Shown here: positions 17,175 to 26,845 of the stretch, piece after piece
How the letters are laid out: every line of letters begins with the position of its first letter
Position numbering within the stretch: position 1 is the stretch's first letter
Source of the DNA: Lichenibacterium dinghuense
GTDB taxonomy: Bacteria; Pseudomonadota; Alphaproteobacteria; Rhizobiales; Beijerinckiaceae
Direction: 5' to 3'
Length of the DNA: 64,000 bases
NCBI RefSeq assembly: GCF_021730615.1
Contig: NZ_JAJLMN010000001.1
Location: 2,367,501 to 2,431,500, forward strand
Translations under genes and position numbers: made by a program
The notes under the pieces: generated by a model
What the model saw: only the letters and a program-made list of their open reading frames with translations
The model's database searches: none
What the model was told of the DNA's origin: nothing

Positions 17175-17654
17175 ATGAGCCGCCTCGATTCCTTCATCCG
17201 CCGCATGCAGGCCCAGCGCGACATCCTCAACGCCCTGCCGCGCCGGCTCGACGGCGTGCCGGGCCTCGTCCTGGAGTTCGGCCTCGGCAGCGCCCGCACC
17301 TACGACCACCTGCGCGGGCTGCTCCCGGACCGCCGCATCGTGGTCTTCGAGAGCGTGGTGGTGGAGGGCGTGAGGCCCCGCCCCGCGCTCGAGGACTTCG
17401 TGGTCGGGCACCTCCGCGACACAGCCGCGGCTTGGCCGGACGGCTGCGCGGCCCTGGTGCACGCCGACATCGAGACCGGCGACGAGGCCGGCGACGCCGA
17501 ACTCCTGACTTGGCTGCCGGCGCTCGCGGCCCGGCTGCTCGTGCCGGGGGGATACGCCGTGAGCGGCGGCGCGCTGCCCCACCCGGACCTCGCGCCCGAG
17601 CCGCTGCCCCCCGGCGTGGCCGAGGGGCGCTACCACGTGCTGCGGCGCGTCTAA
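17175..17654 (+). CDS. Small class I SAM-dependent methyltransferase
   Basis: The 159-residue protein contains the SAM-binding glycine motif VLEFGLGSARTYDHLRG (residues about 31-47) and the second acidic residue in IVVFESV. It matches the short single-domain methyltransferase family of Pfam Methyltransf_17 type, whose substrates are unknown. The start ATG follows CACGGGAGCGCC, a good ribosome-binding site. Its stop overlaps the stop of the converging SDR gene by four bases. Confidence 0.75.
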   Translation: MSRLDSFIRRMQAQRDILNALPRRLDGVPGLVLEFGLGSARTYDHLRGLLPDRRIVVFESVVVEGVRPRPALEDFVVGHLRDTAAAWPDGCAALVHADIETGDEAGDAELLTWLPALAARLLVPGGYAVSGGALPHPDLAPEPLPPGVAEGRYHVLRRV

Positions 17655-18505
17655 CGCTCGCCCGCCGGGTAGTCGGTGTCGAGCGCGGTCTGGCGCCGGC
17701 CCTCGACCTCGGCCAGCGTGTCGCGCAGCTTCTTCACCACCGCATCGTGGCCCCACTCGCCGAGCACGAGGTGGAGGGGCGGGTTGGCCTCGCCGACGAG
17801 GTCGATCATCGCCTGCCCGGCCCGCACGGGGTCGCCCGCCTGGGTGCCGCTGTTCCTGGAGGTCGTGGCGAGGCGCGCCGCCACGGTCTCGGCGTAGTCC
17901 GGGATCGTGCTCTTCGTCTGCGCCATCGAGCGGCCGGCCCAGTCGGTGCGGAAGGGGCCGGGCTCCACCACCGTGACCTTGACGCCGAGCGGCGCCATCT
18001 CCTTCGACAGCGAGTCCGAGAAGCCCTCGACCGCGTGTTTCGAGGCCGCATAATAGCCCGAGCCCGGGAAGCCGCAGAAGCCCGCCACGGAGGCGATGTT
18101 GATGACGTGGCCGCTCTTCTGCCTGCGCATCACGGGCAGCACGGCGCGCGTCATGGCGAAGAGGCCGAAGACGTTGGCCTCGAACTGCGCGCGCACCTCC
18201 TCGGGCACGCCCTCCTCGATGGAGGACAGGTAGCCGTAGCCGGCGTTGTTCACCAGCACGTCGATGCGGCCGAACCTCTCGACCGCCGCCTTCACGCCGG
18301 CCTCGATCTCGTCGTCGTCGATCACGTCGAGCGACAGGGCGAGGGCGCGGTCGCCACCGAGCTTCGCCAGATCCTCGACGCGTTCCCTGTCGCGCGCCGT
18401 CACCACGGCCCGCCAGCCGCGGTCGAGCACCAGCTTCGCGAGTTCGCGGCCGAAGCCCGTGGAGCAGCCGGTGATGAACCACACCGGCGTCGACTGATCA
18501 GACAT
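17651..18505 (-). CDS. SDR family oxidoreductase
   Basis: A classical short-chain dehydrogenase of 284 residues. The cofactor motif is TGCSTGFGRELA. NNAGYGY, the catalytic Ser in NIASVAG and the YxxxK motif in SGYYAASKHAVEGF follow. The ARD after the second strand suggests NADP preference. The unusually long C-terminus (residues 230-284) fits the Adh_short family acting on sterols, retinoids or other lipophilic alcohols, but the substrate is unknown. The next gene downstream on the same strand lies beyond a convergent overlap, so it is probably transcribed alone or from the nearby aldo/keto reductase side. Confidence 0.85.
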   Translation of the reverse strand: MSDQSTPVWFITGCSTGFGRELAKLVLDRGWRAVVTARDRERVEDLAKLGGDRALALSLDVIDDDEIEAGVKAAVERFGRIDVLVNNAGYGYLSSIEEGVPEEVRAQFEANVFGLFAMTRAVLPVMRRQKSGHVINIASVAGFCGFPGSGYYAASKHAVEGFSDSLSKEMAPLGVKVTVVEPGPFRTDWAGRSMAQTKSTIPDYAETVAARLATTSRNSGTQAGDPVRAGQAMIDLVGEANPPLHLVLGEWGHDAVVKKLRDTLAEVEGRRQTALDTDYPAGER

Positions 18506-18543
18506 ATGCGAAATCCTCGAAATATTTCGTGACTATTGGGGGC

Positions 18544-20414
<1,871 letters not shown>

Positions 20415-21062
20415 ATGCGTGTGATGGGTTTGGTCGCCGCCGTTCTGGTGAGCCTCGGCGTGTGGGCCGCTCCGGCCGAGGCCGCCGTCGACATCCAGGT
20501 GGACCTGTCGACGCAGACGATGCACGTCCGCTCCGCGAATGGCGCCGCCTACGACTGGCCCGTCTCGACGGCGCGCATGGGCTACGTGACCCCGAACGGG
20601 CACTACGGCGTGCAGAGCCTCCAGGCGATGCACTATTCCAAGAAATACCACAACTCGCCGATGCCGCACTCGATCTTCTTCCACGGCGGCTACGCGATCC
20701 ACGGCACCTACGCGACCGGCTCGCTCGGCGCCGCCGCGTCGCACGGTTGCGTGCGGCTGTCGCCGGCCCACGCCGCCCAGCTCTACGACATGGTCAAGGC
20801 CGAGGGGGCCAGCATCAACATCGTCGGCAGCCGCCCCGGCCGCGGCGAGGTGCAGGTCGCCCGCCGCCGTCATGCCGAACCCGAGGCTGTGGCCTATGCC
20901 GACGACGACCAACCCCTCGTGACGCGCCGCACCCGCCACCGCGACTACGCCCGCCAGGACCGCTACCGCGAGCCGGCCCTCGGCTACGCCGCGGTGCGGC
21001 GGGCGCCGAGCTACGGCGACTGGCTGGATGACCCTTTCGGGGCGGTCCTGAGCGGCTACTGA
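20415..21062 (+). CDS. Secreted L,D-transpeptidase (YkuD domain)
   Basis: The 215-residue protein has a Sec signal peptide (MRVMGLVAAVLVSLGVWAAP, cleaved after AEA) and then the YkuD domain with the active-site block IHGTYATG and SHGCVRLSPAHAAQLYDMV, where Cys is the nucleophile. Such enzymes form 3-3 peptidoglycan cross-links or attach proteins to the wall in the periplasm. After the domain comes a His/Arg/Tyr-rich tail of about 75 residues. ATG 20415 has GGAG eight bases upstream and starts the signal peptide cleanly; GTG 20367 or ATG 20373 would add an N-terminal leader. It overlaps the stop of the convergent TPP enzyme gene. Confidence 0.9.
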   Translation: MRVMGLVAAVLVSLGVWAAPAEAAVDIQVDLSTQTMHVRSANGAAYDWPVSTARMGYVTPNGHYGVQSLQAMHYSKKYHNSPMPHSIFFHGGYAIHGTYATGSLGAAASHGCVRLSPAHAAQLYDMVKAEGASINIVGSRPGRGEVQVARRRHAEPEAVAYADDDQPLVTRRTRHRDYARQDRYREPALGYAAVRRAPSYGDWLDDPFGAVLSGY

Positions 21063-22750
21063 CAGGACCCAGAGGGGCCTCGGCGCCCCGCTCGCTCCCG
21101 GATCGCGCTCAGCGTGGTTGCGGGGGTGATGGCCTCCGGGTCGACCTTGACGTGGAGGATGGCCGGCAGGCCGGACGCCTCGGCCCGCGCGAAGGCGCCC
21201 GGAAAGTCCTCCGTCCGCTCCACCGTCTCGCCGTGGCCGCCGAAGGCGCGCGCGTAGGCGGCGAAGTCGGGGTTGCGCAGCGCCGTGCCGCTGACCCGGC
21301 CCGGGTATTCGCGCTCCTGGTGCATGCGGATCGTGCCATACATGCCGTTGTCGACCACGACCACGATCACGGCCAGGCCGTATTGCACCGCCGTGGCGAA
21401 GTCCTGCCCCGTCATCAGGAAGCAGCCGTCGCCCGCGAAGGCCACGACCGTGCGCGACGGGTCGAGCCGCTTGGCGCCGATCGCGGCGGGCACGCCGTAG
21501 CCCATCGAGCCGGAGGTCGGCGCGAGCTGGGCGTTGAAGGCGCGGAAGCGGTGGAACCGGCCGGGCCAGATCGCGTAGTTGCCGGCCCCGTTGGCCACGA
21601 TCGCGTCCGCCGGCAAATGCTCTCGCAGCCAGCACACGACCTCGCCCATGTTCACGGGGCCCGGCACGGCGGGGGGGCGCTCCGTCCAGGCGAGGTAGTC
21701 GGCGTGGGCTGCGGCCCCCGCGCCGGACCAGCGGATCGCCTGCGGCGGCTGCACGGCCTCGAGCGAGGCCGCGAAGGTGCGGGCCGCCGCGTGGATGCCG
21801 AGCGCCGGGGCGTAGACCCGACCGATCTCGCCCGCGTCCGGGTGGACGTGCACGAGGCGCTGGCGCGGCACCGGCACGTCGAGCAGCGTGTAGCCCTGCG
21901 ACGGCATCTCGCCCATGCGGGCGCCGACGAGCAGCAGCAGATCGGCCCCCGCGAGGCGGTCGCGCAGCTTCGGGTTCGGCCCGATGCCGATCTCGCCGGC
22001 GTAGTTCGGATGCGCGGCGTCGAACAGGCCGGCGCGGCGGAACGAGCAGGCGACCGGCAGGTCGAAGCGCTCGGCGAAGCGCGCCACGGCGGCCGAGGCC
22101 TGCGCGGTCCAGCCCGAGCCGCCCAGCACCATCGCGGGCCGCTCGGCGGCCCAGAGCATCTTCTGCAACTCCGCCATCTGCGGCAGGCCCGGCCAGGGCA
22201 GCGCCGGCTCGACGCGCGGCGCGTCCGCGACGGCGGCGACGCTCGTGAGAACGTCCTCGGGCAGGGCCACGACGACGGGGCCGGGGCGGCCCTGCAGCGC
22301 CACGTGGAAGGCGCGCGAGATCACCTCGGGCAGGCGGGCCGGGTCGTCGACCTCGACGGCCCATTTGGCGACCGTGCCGAACACAGCCGCGTAGTCCAGC
22401 TCCTGGAACGCCCCCCTGCCCCGCATCGCGCGCCCGACCTGCCCGACGAAGACGATCAGCGGCACGGAATCGTGCTCGGCCACGTGGAGGCCCGCCATGG
22501 CGTTGGCGGCGCCGGGGCCGCGCGTCACCATGCAGACGCCGGGGCGACCGGTGAGCCGCGCCACCGCGTCCGCCATCATGGCGGCGCCGGCCTCGTGGCG
22601 GCACACCGTGAGTCGGATCGGCGAATCGTGCAGCGCGTCGAGCGCCGCGAGGTAGCTCTCGCCCGGCACGCAGAAGACGTGGCCGACGCCCTGCGCGGCC
22701 AAGCCCTCGACCAGGATGCGGCCGCCGGTGCGGGGCGCGATGTCCGTCAT
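21056..22750 (-). CDS. Thiamine-diphosphate enzyme, acetolactate synthase-like
   Basis: The 564-residue protein has the three-domain layout of the acetolactate synthase/decarboxylase family. The N-terminal PYR domain includes the catalytic Glu in VCRHEAGAAMMADA and GVCMVTRGPGAANAM. A central Rossmann-like domain and a C-terminal PP domain follow, the latter with the ThDP/Mg motif VAFAGDGCFLMTGQDFATAV through DNGMYGT. It is not a clear acetolactate synthase (no ilvH partner) nor oxalyl-CoA decarboxylase. Its gene start overlaps the stop of a class III CoA-transferase gene by four bases, suggesting an acyl-CoA lyase or decarboxylase role. Confidence 0.85.
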   Translation of the reverse strand: MTDIAPRTGGRILVEGLAAQGVGHVFCVPGESYLAALDALHDSPIRLTVCRHEAGAAMMADAVARLTGRPGVCMVTRGPGAANAMAGLHVAEHDSVPLIVFVGQVGRAMRGRGAFQELDYAAVFGTVAKWAVEVDDPARLPEVISRAFHVALQGRPGPVVVALPEDVLTSVAAVADAPRVEPALPWPGLPQMAELQKMLWAAERPAMVLGGSGWTAQASAAVARFAERFDLPVACSFRRAGLFDAAHPNYAGEIGIGPNPKLRDRLAGADLLLLVGARMGEMPSQGYTLLDVPVPRQRLVHVHPDAGEIGRVYAPALGIHAAARTFAASLEAVQPPQAIRWSGAGAAAHADYLAWTERPPAVPGPVNMGEVVCWLREHLPADAIVANGAGNYAIWPGRFHRFRAFNAQLAPTSGSMGYGVPAAIGAKRLDPSRTVVAFAGDGCFLMTGQDFATAVQYGLAVIVVVVDNGMYGTIRMHQEREYPGRVSGTALRNPDFAAYARAFGGHGETVERTEDFPGAFARAEASGLPAILHVKVDPEAITPATTLSAIRERAGRRGPSGSCQ

Positions 22751-23928
22751 GCATGTCCTCCCCAGGCCGGGTCGGCCAGGATCTCGTCCCTATGCTGGTC
22801 GAGGCCCGGCGCCGGGCGCGGGCTCGCCTGGGGCGCGCCGTCGATCAGGATCGGCGAGCGGATGCCGGGCGTCGTGCCCCCCTCCGCGGCCGGGTTGGGC
22901 AGCCGGAGCGCCATGCCCCGCGCCGCGACCTGCGGGTCGGCGAAGACCTGCCCCACGGTGTTGATGGGGCCGGCCGGCACGCCGGCGGCGTCGAGTCTGG
23001 CCAGCAGCTCCGCCGCGGCTCGGCGCGACGTGAGCGCGTGGAGCGCCGCGGTCAGGGCCGCGCGCTGGGCGACGCGGCCCCGGTTGGTCGTGTAATCAGG
23101 GTGAGCGGCGAGCGCCGGGTCGCCGAGCACGTCGCACAGGCGCCGGAACTGCCCGTCGTTGCCGGTGGCGATGACGACGTGGCCGTCCGCGACCGGGAAC
23201 ACGTCGTAGGGCACGATGGAGGGGTGGGCGTTGCCGAGGCGGCGGGGCTCGCGGCCCGAGACGAGGTAGTTCAGCCCCTGCGAGCTCAGCATGGCGACCT
23301 GGCTGTCGAGCAGGGCGCAGTCGATCGTGGCCCCCTCCCCCGTGACGGCCCGCCGGATCAGCGCCGCCTGGATGGCGTTGGCGGCGTAGAGGCCGGTGAA
23401 CAGGTCCGCGACGGCCATGCCGGACTTGGTGGGCGGGCCGTCAGCCTCGCCGGTGACCGACATGGCGCCGCCCATGCCCTGGATCAGGAAGTCGTAGCCG
23501 GCGCGGGACGCGTAGGGGCCGTCCTGGCCGAAGCCGGAGATGGAGCAGACCACGAGGCGCGGGTTCAGCGCGCGCAGCGAGGCCGGGTCGAGCCCGTAGC
23601 GCTCGAGGCCGCCGACCTTGAAGTTCTCGACCACCACGTCGGCGTGCAGCGCCAGGCGGCGCACGAGGGCCCGGCCCTCCTCCGCCTCGAAGTCGGCCGC
23701 GACGCAGCGCTTGCCGCGGTTGCAGCTGTGGAAATAGGCGGCGCCGAGGTCGGAGCCGTCGGCCGCGGGGACGAAGGGCGGCCCCCACTGCCGCGTGTCG
23801 TCGCCGGCCCCCGCCCGCTCGACCTTGACGACGTCCGCGCCGAGGTCGGCGAGGAGCTGCCCGCACCAGGGGCCGGCCAGGATGCGGGCCAGCTCGAGGA
23901 CGCGGATGCCGTGGAGGGGTGGTGACAT
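22747..23928 (-). CDS. Class III CoA-transferase (CaiB/BaiF family)
   Basis: The 393-residue enzyme starts LHGIRVLELARILAGPWCGQLLADLGADVVKVE, the typical family III opening, with QWGPPFVP and AAYFHSCNRGKR. The active-site Asp lies in the GYDFLIQGMGG region. Members move CoA between carboxylic acids such as formate/oxalate, carnitine or succinate/malate-type acids by a covalent Asp-CoA intermediate. It overlaps the downstream ThDP enzyme by four bases, so the two are almost certainly co-translated. The donor and acceptor acids are not evident. Confidence 0.88.
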   Translation of the reverse strand: MSPPLHGIRVLELARILAGPWCGQLLADLGADVVKVERAGAGDDTRQWGPPFVPAADGSDLGAAYFHSCNRGKRCVAADFEAEEGRALVRRLALHADVVVENFKVGGLERYGLDPASLRALNPRLVVCSISGFGQDGPYASRAGYDFLIQGMGGAMSVTGEADGPPTKSGMAVADLFTGLYAANAIQAALIRRAVTGEGATIDCALLDSQVAMLSSQGLNYLVSGREPRRLGNAHPSIVPYDVFPVADGHVVIATGNDGQFRRLCDVLGDPALAAHPDYTTNRGRVAQRAALTAALHALTSRRAAAELLARLDAAGVPAGPINTVGQVFADPQVAARGMALRLPNPAAEGGTTPGIRSPILIDGAPQASPRPAPGLDQHRDEILADPAWGGHA

Positions 23929-24103
23929 GCGGATGACCCGGGGCGATGCCCGGGTCTAAGCAGGTTTGCGCCGGCAAGCCAACGCTTCACCGATGCGGGA
24001 CGCCACCGCGGCGCCGGCCCGACGCGGACGGGCGCGGCCTGCATCCCCCAATCGGCACGGGCCGAGGGGCGGGGCCGGTCGAGCGCCCCGCCGGTCTCGA
24101 TAC

Positions 24104-24592
24104 TCAGGCGAGGTGCGAGGAGAGGAGCTTGTTCAGCTCGAACATCGTCGCCTTGTCCTTGCCGAAGATGACCTTCAGCTTGTCGTCGGCGAGGATCTCG
24201 CGCTTGTCCTCGGGGTTCTGCAGCTCGTGCTTGCGGATGTAGTCCCACATCTTGCTGACCACGGCGGTGCGGGGCAGCGGCTCGTCGCCGACGATCTCGG
24301 CGAGGTCCTTGGACGGGGTGACGGGCTTGCCGAGCGCCTTGGCCGGGCCCTTGGTGGAGGTCTTGGCGTCGGCCTCGGCGACCTTCTCGCCCTTGGGGGC
24401 CTTGCCGGTGCTCTTCTTGGCGGCGGCGCCCTTCGGCACGCGCTCCTCCTCGGTGACCGGCTCGGACTTGTCGTCCTCGTGGGTCTCGGCCTTGGCGTGC
24501 TTGGCCGCCTTGGCCTTGGGCTCGTGCTTCTCGGCCGCCTTGGGGGCGGGCTTCTCGGCCGCCTCGGCGGTCGCCTTCGCTTTCGTCGCCAT
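24104..24592 (-). CDS. SWIB domain protein with basic Lys/Ala-rich N-terminus
   Basis: The 162-residue protein has two parts. Residues 1-80 are a low-complexity Lys/Ala/Glu region resembling histone H1 tails (MATKAKATAEAAEKPAPKAA). Residues 84-160 form a SWIB/MDM2 domain: LGKPVTPSKDLAEIVG, KMWDYIRKHELQNPEDKREI, DDKLKVIFGKDKATMFELNK. SWIB proteins in chlamydiae and some alphaproteobacteria are thought to bind DNA or condense the nucleoid, but the role is not established. The gene stands alone with 175-282 bp on either side. Confidence 0.88.
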   Translation of the reverse strand: MATKAKATAEAAEKPAPKAAEKHEPKAKAAKHAKAETHEDDKSEPVTEEERVPKGAAAKKSTGKAPKGEKVAEADAKTSTKGPAKALGKPVTPSKDLAEIVGDEPLPRTAVVSKMWDYIRKHELQNPEDKREILADDKLKVIFGKDKATMFELNKLLSSHLA

Positions 24593-24874
24593 CTCGATCG
24601 TCTCCTGCTGTCCCGATGCCGTCCTCGGACCCGCGCCGTGGAACCGGAACAGGCCTAATCGTCGAGCGTAGTCCGGGCGGGCTCGCGGCGGCAATCGCCT
24701 GTGGAGCGGCCCTTCCGGATTTCCGAATGCGCGCAGGGCTTCAGCGTTCCCGCCGGCCTGTCTTGAAGCAGGGGAAAGCCCGCCCCCGCGGCATCCCGCC
24801 GTCATGAGGAGCCTAAACACGGCATCGTTAACGCCGTCTCTCCGCCGGCGCGGACTCGGCCGCGGGCTGCACGA

Positions 24875-25945
24875 TCAGCCGTCGAATCGTGCGTCCGGGG
24901 CGCGTGCGCCCGCGAAGAGCGGCGCCACGGCTTCCACGACGTCGCGCGGGAAGCTGCGCAGCTCCTCGGGGCGGAACGGCAGATGCGGCATGTGCCTGGC
25001 CACGAGGGCCGCCACGGCGCGCGCCTGGGCGGCATCCCGGCCCGTCTTCAACGGATCGCGGTCCGGACGGCGGGACATCCATAGCTTGTGGACCGCGAAG
25101 GCGCGGGGGTCGGGCACCACGATGTGCAGCGGGAAGCCCCGCGCGTCGATGGCCGTCGCCGAGAAGGGCGGCGCATTCTCGCTCCAGATCAGCCCCTCGA
25201 TCTGCACGGCGTCGAGGTCTGTCGCGGGGTCGGCGACGCCGGTCTGCTCGGCGCGCCAAGGCGGATGCCGCATGGGGTGGACCAGGTCGACCAGGAAGCC
25301 GTCGCGGTTCGACGCCCGAAACGTCTGGCGCCCGCGCTCGAAGGACCGGTCTACCCGCCTCAGCAGCCCCATCAACGATCGCTCGGGGAGATCCTCCCCG
25401 GCCTGCAGGACGATGGAGGCCCGCGCATCGAACAGGAGGTCGATGTCCTCCGTCGTCGTCACGTCGGGGGCGAGGTGGATTCCCGCCGCGGCCTCGTAGG
25501 CGTAGAGCGCGTGTGTGCCGACGACCCGCAGGCCGCGCCCCATCAGGCCCGCCGCGTCGAGCGCGCGGACGATCCGCGCGGCGAGCGACGGAACGCGGCC
25601 GAGGCCGAGCGCGCGGTTCAGGCCGGCCTGCCGCTCGACCGCGTCCCGCGCCGCCGCGAGCCGCTCTTCTGCCTGCCGCCGCCCGGCGTCGAACTCGGCC
25701 TTGGTCCGCTCCGCGTCGGGGCTGCGCGGGCCGAGCGACGTCTGACGGCGGCGTCCGGTCTTCGGATCGTAGAAGCTGCGCAGAAGGTAGTCTCCGCCGT
25801 TCACGGTGGCGAAGACCATGGACCCGCGGTAGCCGTCCGCGCGCGCCTTGGCGTCTCGGAACAGGTCGAAGCGCTGGCGCGTGTTGATCGTCTCGCGGCG
25901 CTGGTCGCCGTCAGGGCTCTGAAAAGGAAGATTTTCAACAGTCAT
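24875..25945 (-). CDS. GSU2403-family nucleotidyltransferase-fold protein
   Basis: The 356-residue protein belongs to the NTP_transf_8 (GSU2403-like) family. A helical N-terminal half with YRGSMVFATVNGGDYLLRSFYD is followed by the nucleotidyltransferase core VVGTHALYAYE (residues 141-151) and the paired aspartates of TTEDIDLLFDAR (165-175). The C-terminal part has IEGLIWSENAPPFSATAI and VHKLWMSRRPDRDPLK. Biochemical function is unknown; the fold is shared with AbiEii and MNT-type toxins. The start codon and second codon sit inside a perfect 12-bp inverted repeat (25932-25973). No antitoxin-like partner is adjacent. Confidence 0.8.
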   Translation of the reverse strand: MTVENLPFQSPDGDQRRETINTRQRFDLFRDAKARADGYRGSMVFATVNGGDYLLRSFYDPKTGRRRQTSLGPRSPDAERTKAEFDAGRRQAEERLAAARDAVERQAGLNRALGLGRVPSLAARIVRALDAAGLMGRGLRVVGTHALYAYEAAAGIHLAPDVTTTEDIDLLFDARASIVLQAGEDLPERSLMGLLRRVDRSFERGRQTFRASNRDGFLVDLVHPMRHPPWRAEQTGVADPATDLDAVQIEGLIWSENAPPFSATAIDARGFPLHIVVPDPRAFAVHKLWMSRRPDRDPLKTGRDAAQARAVAALVARHMPHLPFRPEELRSFPRDVVEAVAPLFAGARAPDARFDG

Positions 25946-25973
25946 GTCGGTTTTTCCGCTCGACTGTTGAAAA
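25932..25973 (-). promoter_or_regulatory. Perfect 12-bp inverted repeat enclosing the start of the NTP_transf_8 gene
   Basis: TTTTCAACAGTC at 25932-25943 and its exact complement at 25962-25973 flank an 18-base spacer containing the ribosome-binding region. The arm nearer the gene includes the G of the ATG and the next codons (ACT GTT GAA AA). In mRNA it would form a stem with the Shine-Dalgarno region in the loop; in DNA it is a good dimeric repressor operator. Both suggest tight control, perhaps autoregulation. Confidence 0.6.
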
Positions 25974-26005
25974 GCCTAATCCGCCCTGCCCAGCCAGGCC
26001 AGGCC

Positions 26006-26836
26006 TTATGCGGCCGGCAGGCGCAGGAGGCTTCGGGCCTCGGCGGCCGTGGCCACCGCGCGGCCGTGCTTGGCCACGAGGTCCGCAGCGACGCGCACCA
26101 GCTCGGCATTGCCGGAGGCGAGCCGGTCCTTCGTGATGCGGATGTTGTCCTCGAGCCCCGTGCGGATGTGCCCGCCCATGCCGAGCGCCCAGTCGGCCAC
26201 CTCGCTCTGGTGGCGGCCGATGCCGGCCGCCGTCCAGGTCATGTCGGGCAGCGCCGCGCGGGCCTCCTCGACCAGGACCTTGAGCAGCCGCTCCATCGCC
26301 GGCATGGCGTTCTTCACGCCGAGAACGAACTGCAGGTGGGCGTGGCGGTCCATCAGGCCGGCGTCGACGAGGCGCTTGGCGCCGTGGATGTGCGACAGGT
26401 CGAAGACCTCGATCTCGGGCTTCACGCCGAAATGCTTCATCTTGCCGGCCAGCTCGTCGACCAGCGGCGGCTGGTTCTCGTAGACGATGGACGGGAAGTT
26501 GACCGAGCCGGTCGACAGCGACGCCATGTCGGGCCGGAACTCCAGCGCGGCCGAGCGCTGCGCCGGGGTGCGGCCGCGGCCGCCGGTCGAGAACTGCACG
26601 ATCATGCCGGGGCAGTGCCGGCGCACGCCCTCCTGCACCTGCCGGAACAGCTCGGGGTCGGAGGAGGGCGACTCGTCGGGCTCGCGCACGTGGATGTGGA
26701 CCAGCGTGGCGCCGGCCTCGAAGGCGGCGTGGGTCGACTCGACCTGCTCGGACGGCGTCACCGGCAGGGCCGGGTTGTCGCGTCTGCGCGGCACCGAGCC
26801 CGTGATGGCGATGGCGATGATGACGGGGGACGGCAT
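26006..26836 (-). CDS. Beta-keto acid cleavage enzyme (BKACE, DUF849)
   Basis: The 276-residue TIM-barrel enzyme carries the BKACE metal motif VHIHVREP (HxH) near residue 47, the acidic loop with ETxE-like residues, QFSTGGRGRT, SLSTGSVNF and the C-terminal GLEDNIRITKDRLASGNAELV. Family enzymes use Zn to condense a beta-keto acid with acetyl-CoA, giving acetoacetate plus a new acyl-CoA; the founding member is 3-keto-5-aminohexanoate cleavage enzyme (Kce). Here the gene follows pcaB by nine bases inside a protocatechuate cluster lacking pcaIJ and pcaF. I infer beta-ketoadipate as substrate, giving succinyl-CoA and acetoacetate. Confidence 0.85.
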   Translation of the reverse strand: MPSPVIIAIAITGSVPRRRDNPALPVTPSEQVESTHAAFEAGATLVHIHVREPDESPSSDPELFRQVQEGVRRHCPGMIVQFSTGGRGRTPAQRSAALEFRPDMASLSTGSVNFPSIVYENQPPLVDELAGKMKHFGVKPEIEVFDLSHIHGAKRLVDAGLMDRHAHLQFVLGVKNAMPAMERLLKVLVEEARAALPDMTWTAAGIGRHQSEVADWALGMGGHIRTGLEDNIRITKDRLASGNAELVRVAADLVAKHGRAVATAAEARSLLRLPAA

Positions 26837-26845
26837 GGCGGCCTC

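Noticed and set aside
17087-18532. Long plus-strand frame antisense to the SDR gene
   Set aside because: Composition is that of a shadow frame and no domain is recognisable, whereas the opposite strand encodes a complete SDR.
24875-26836. Toxin-antitoxin or abortive-infection pair around the nucleotidyltransferase
   Set aside because: The neighbouring genes are a SWIB protein and a BKACE enzyme, and no small antitoxin or AbiEi-like gene is present.
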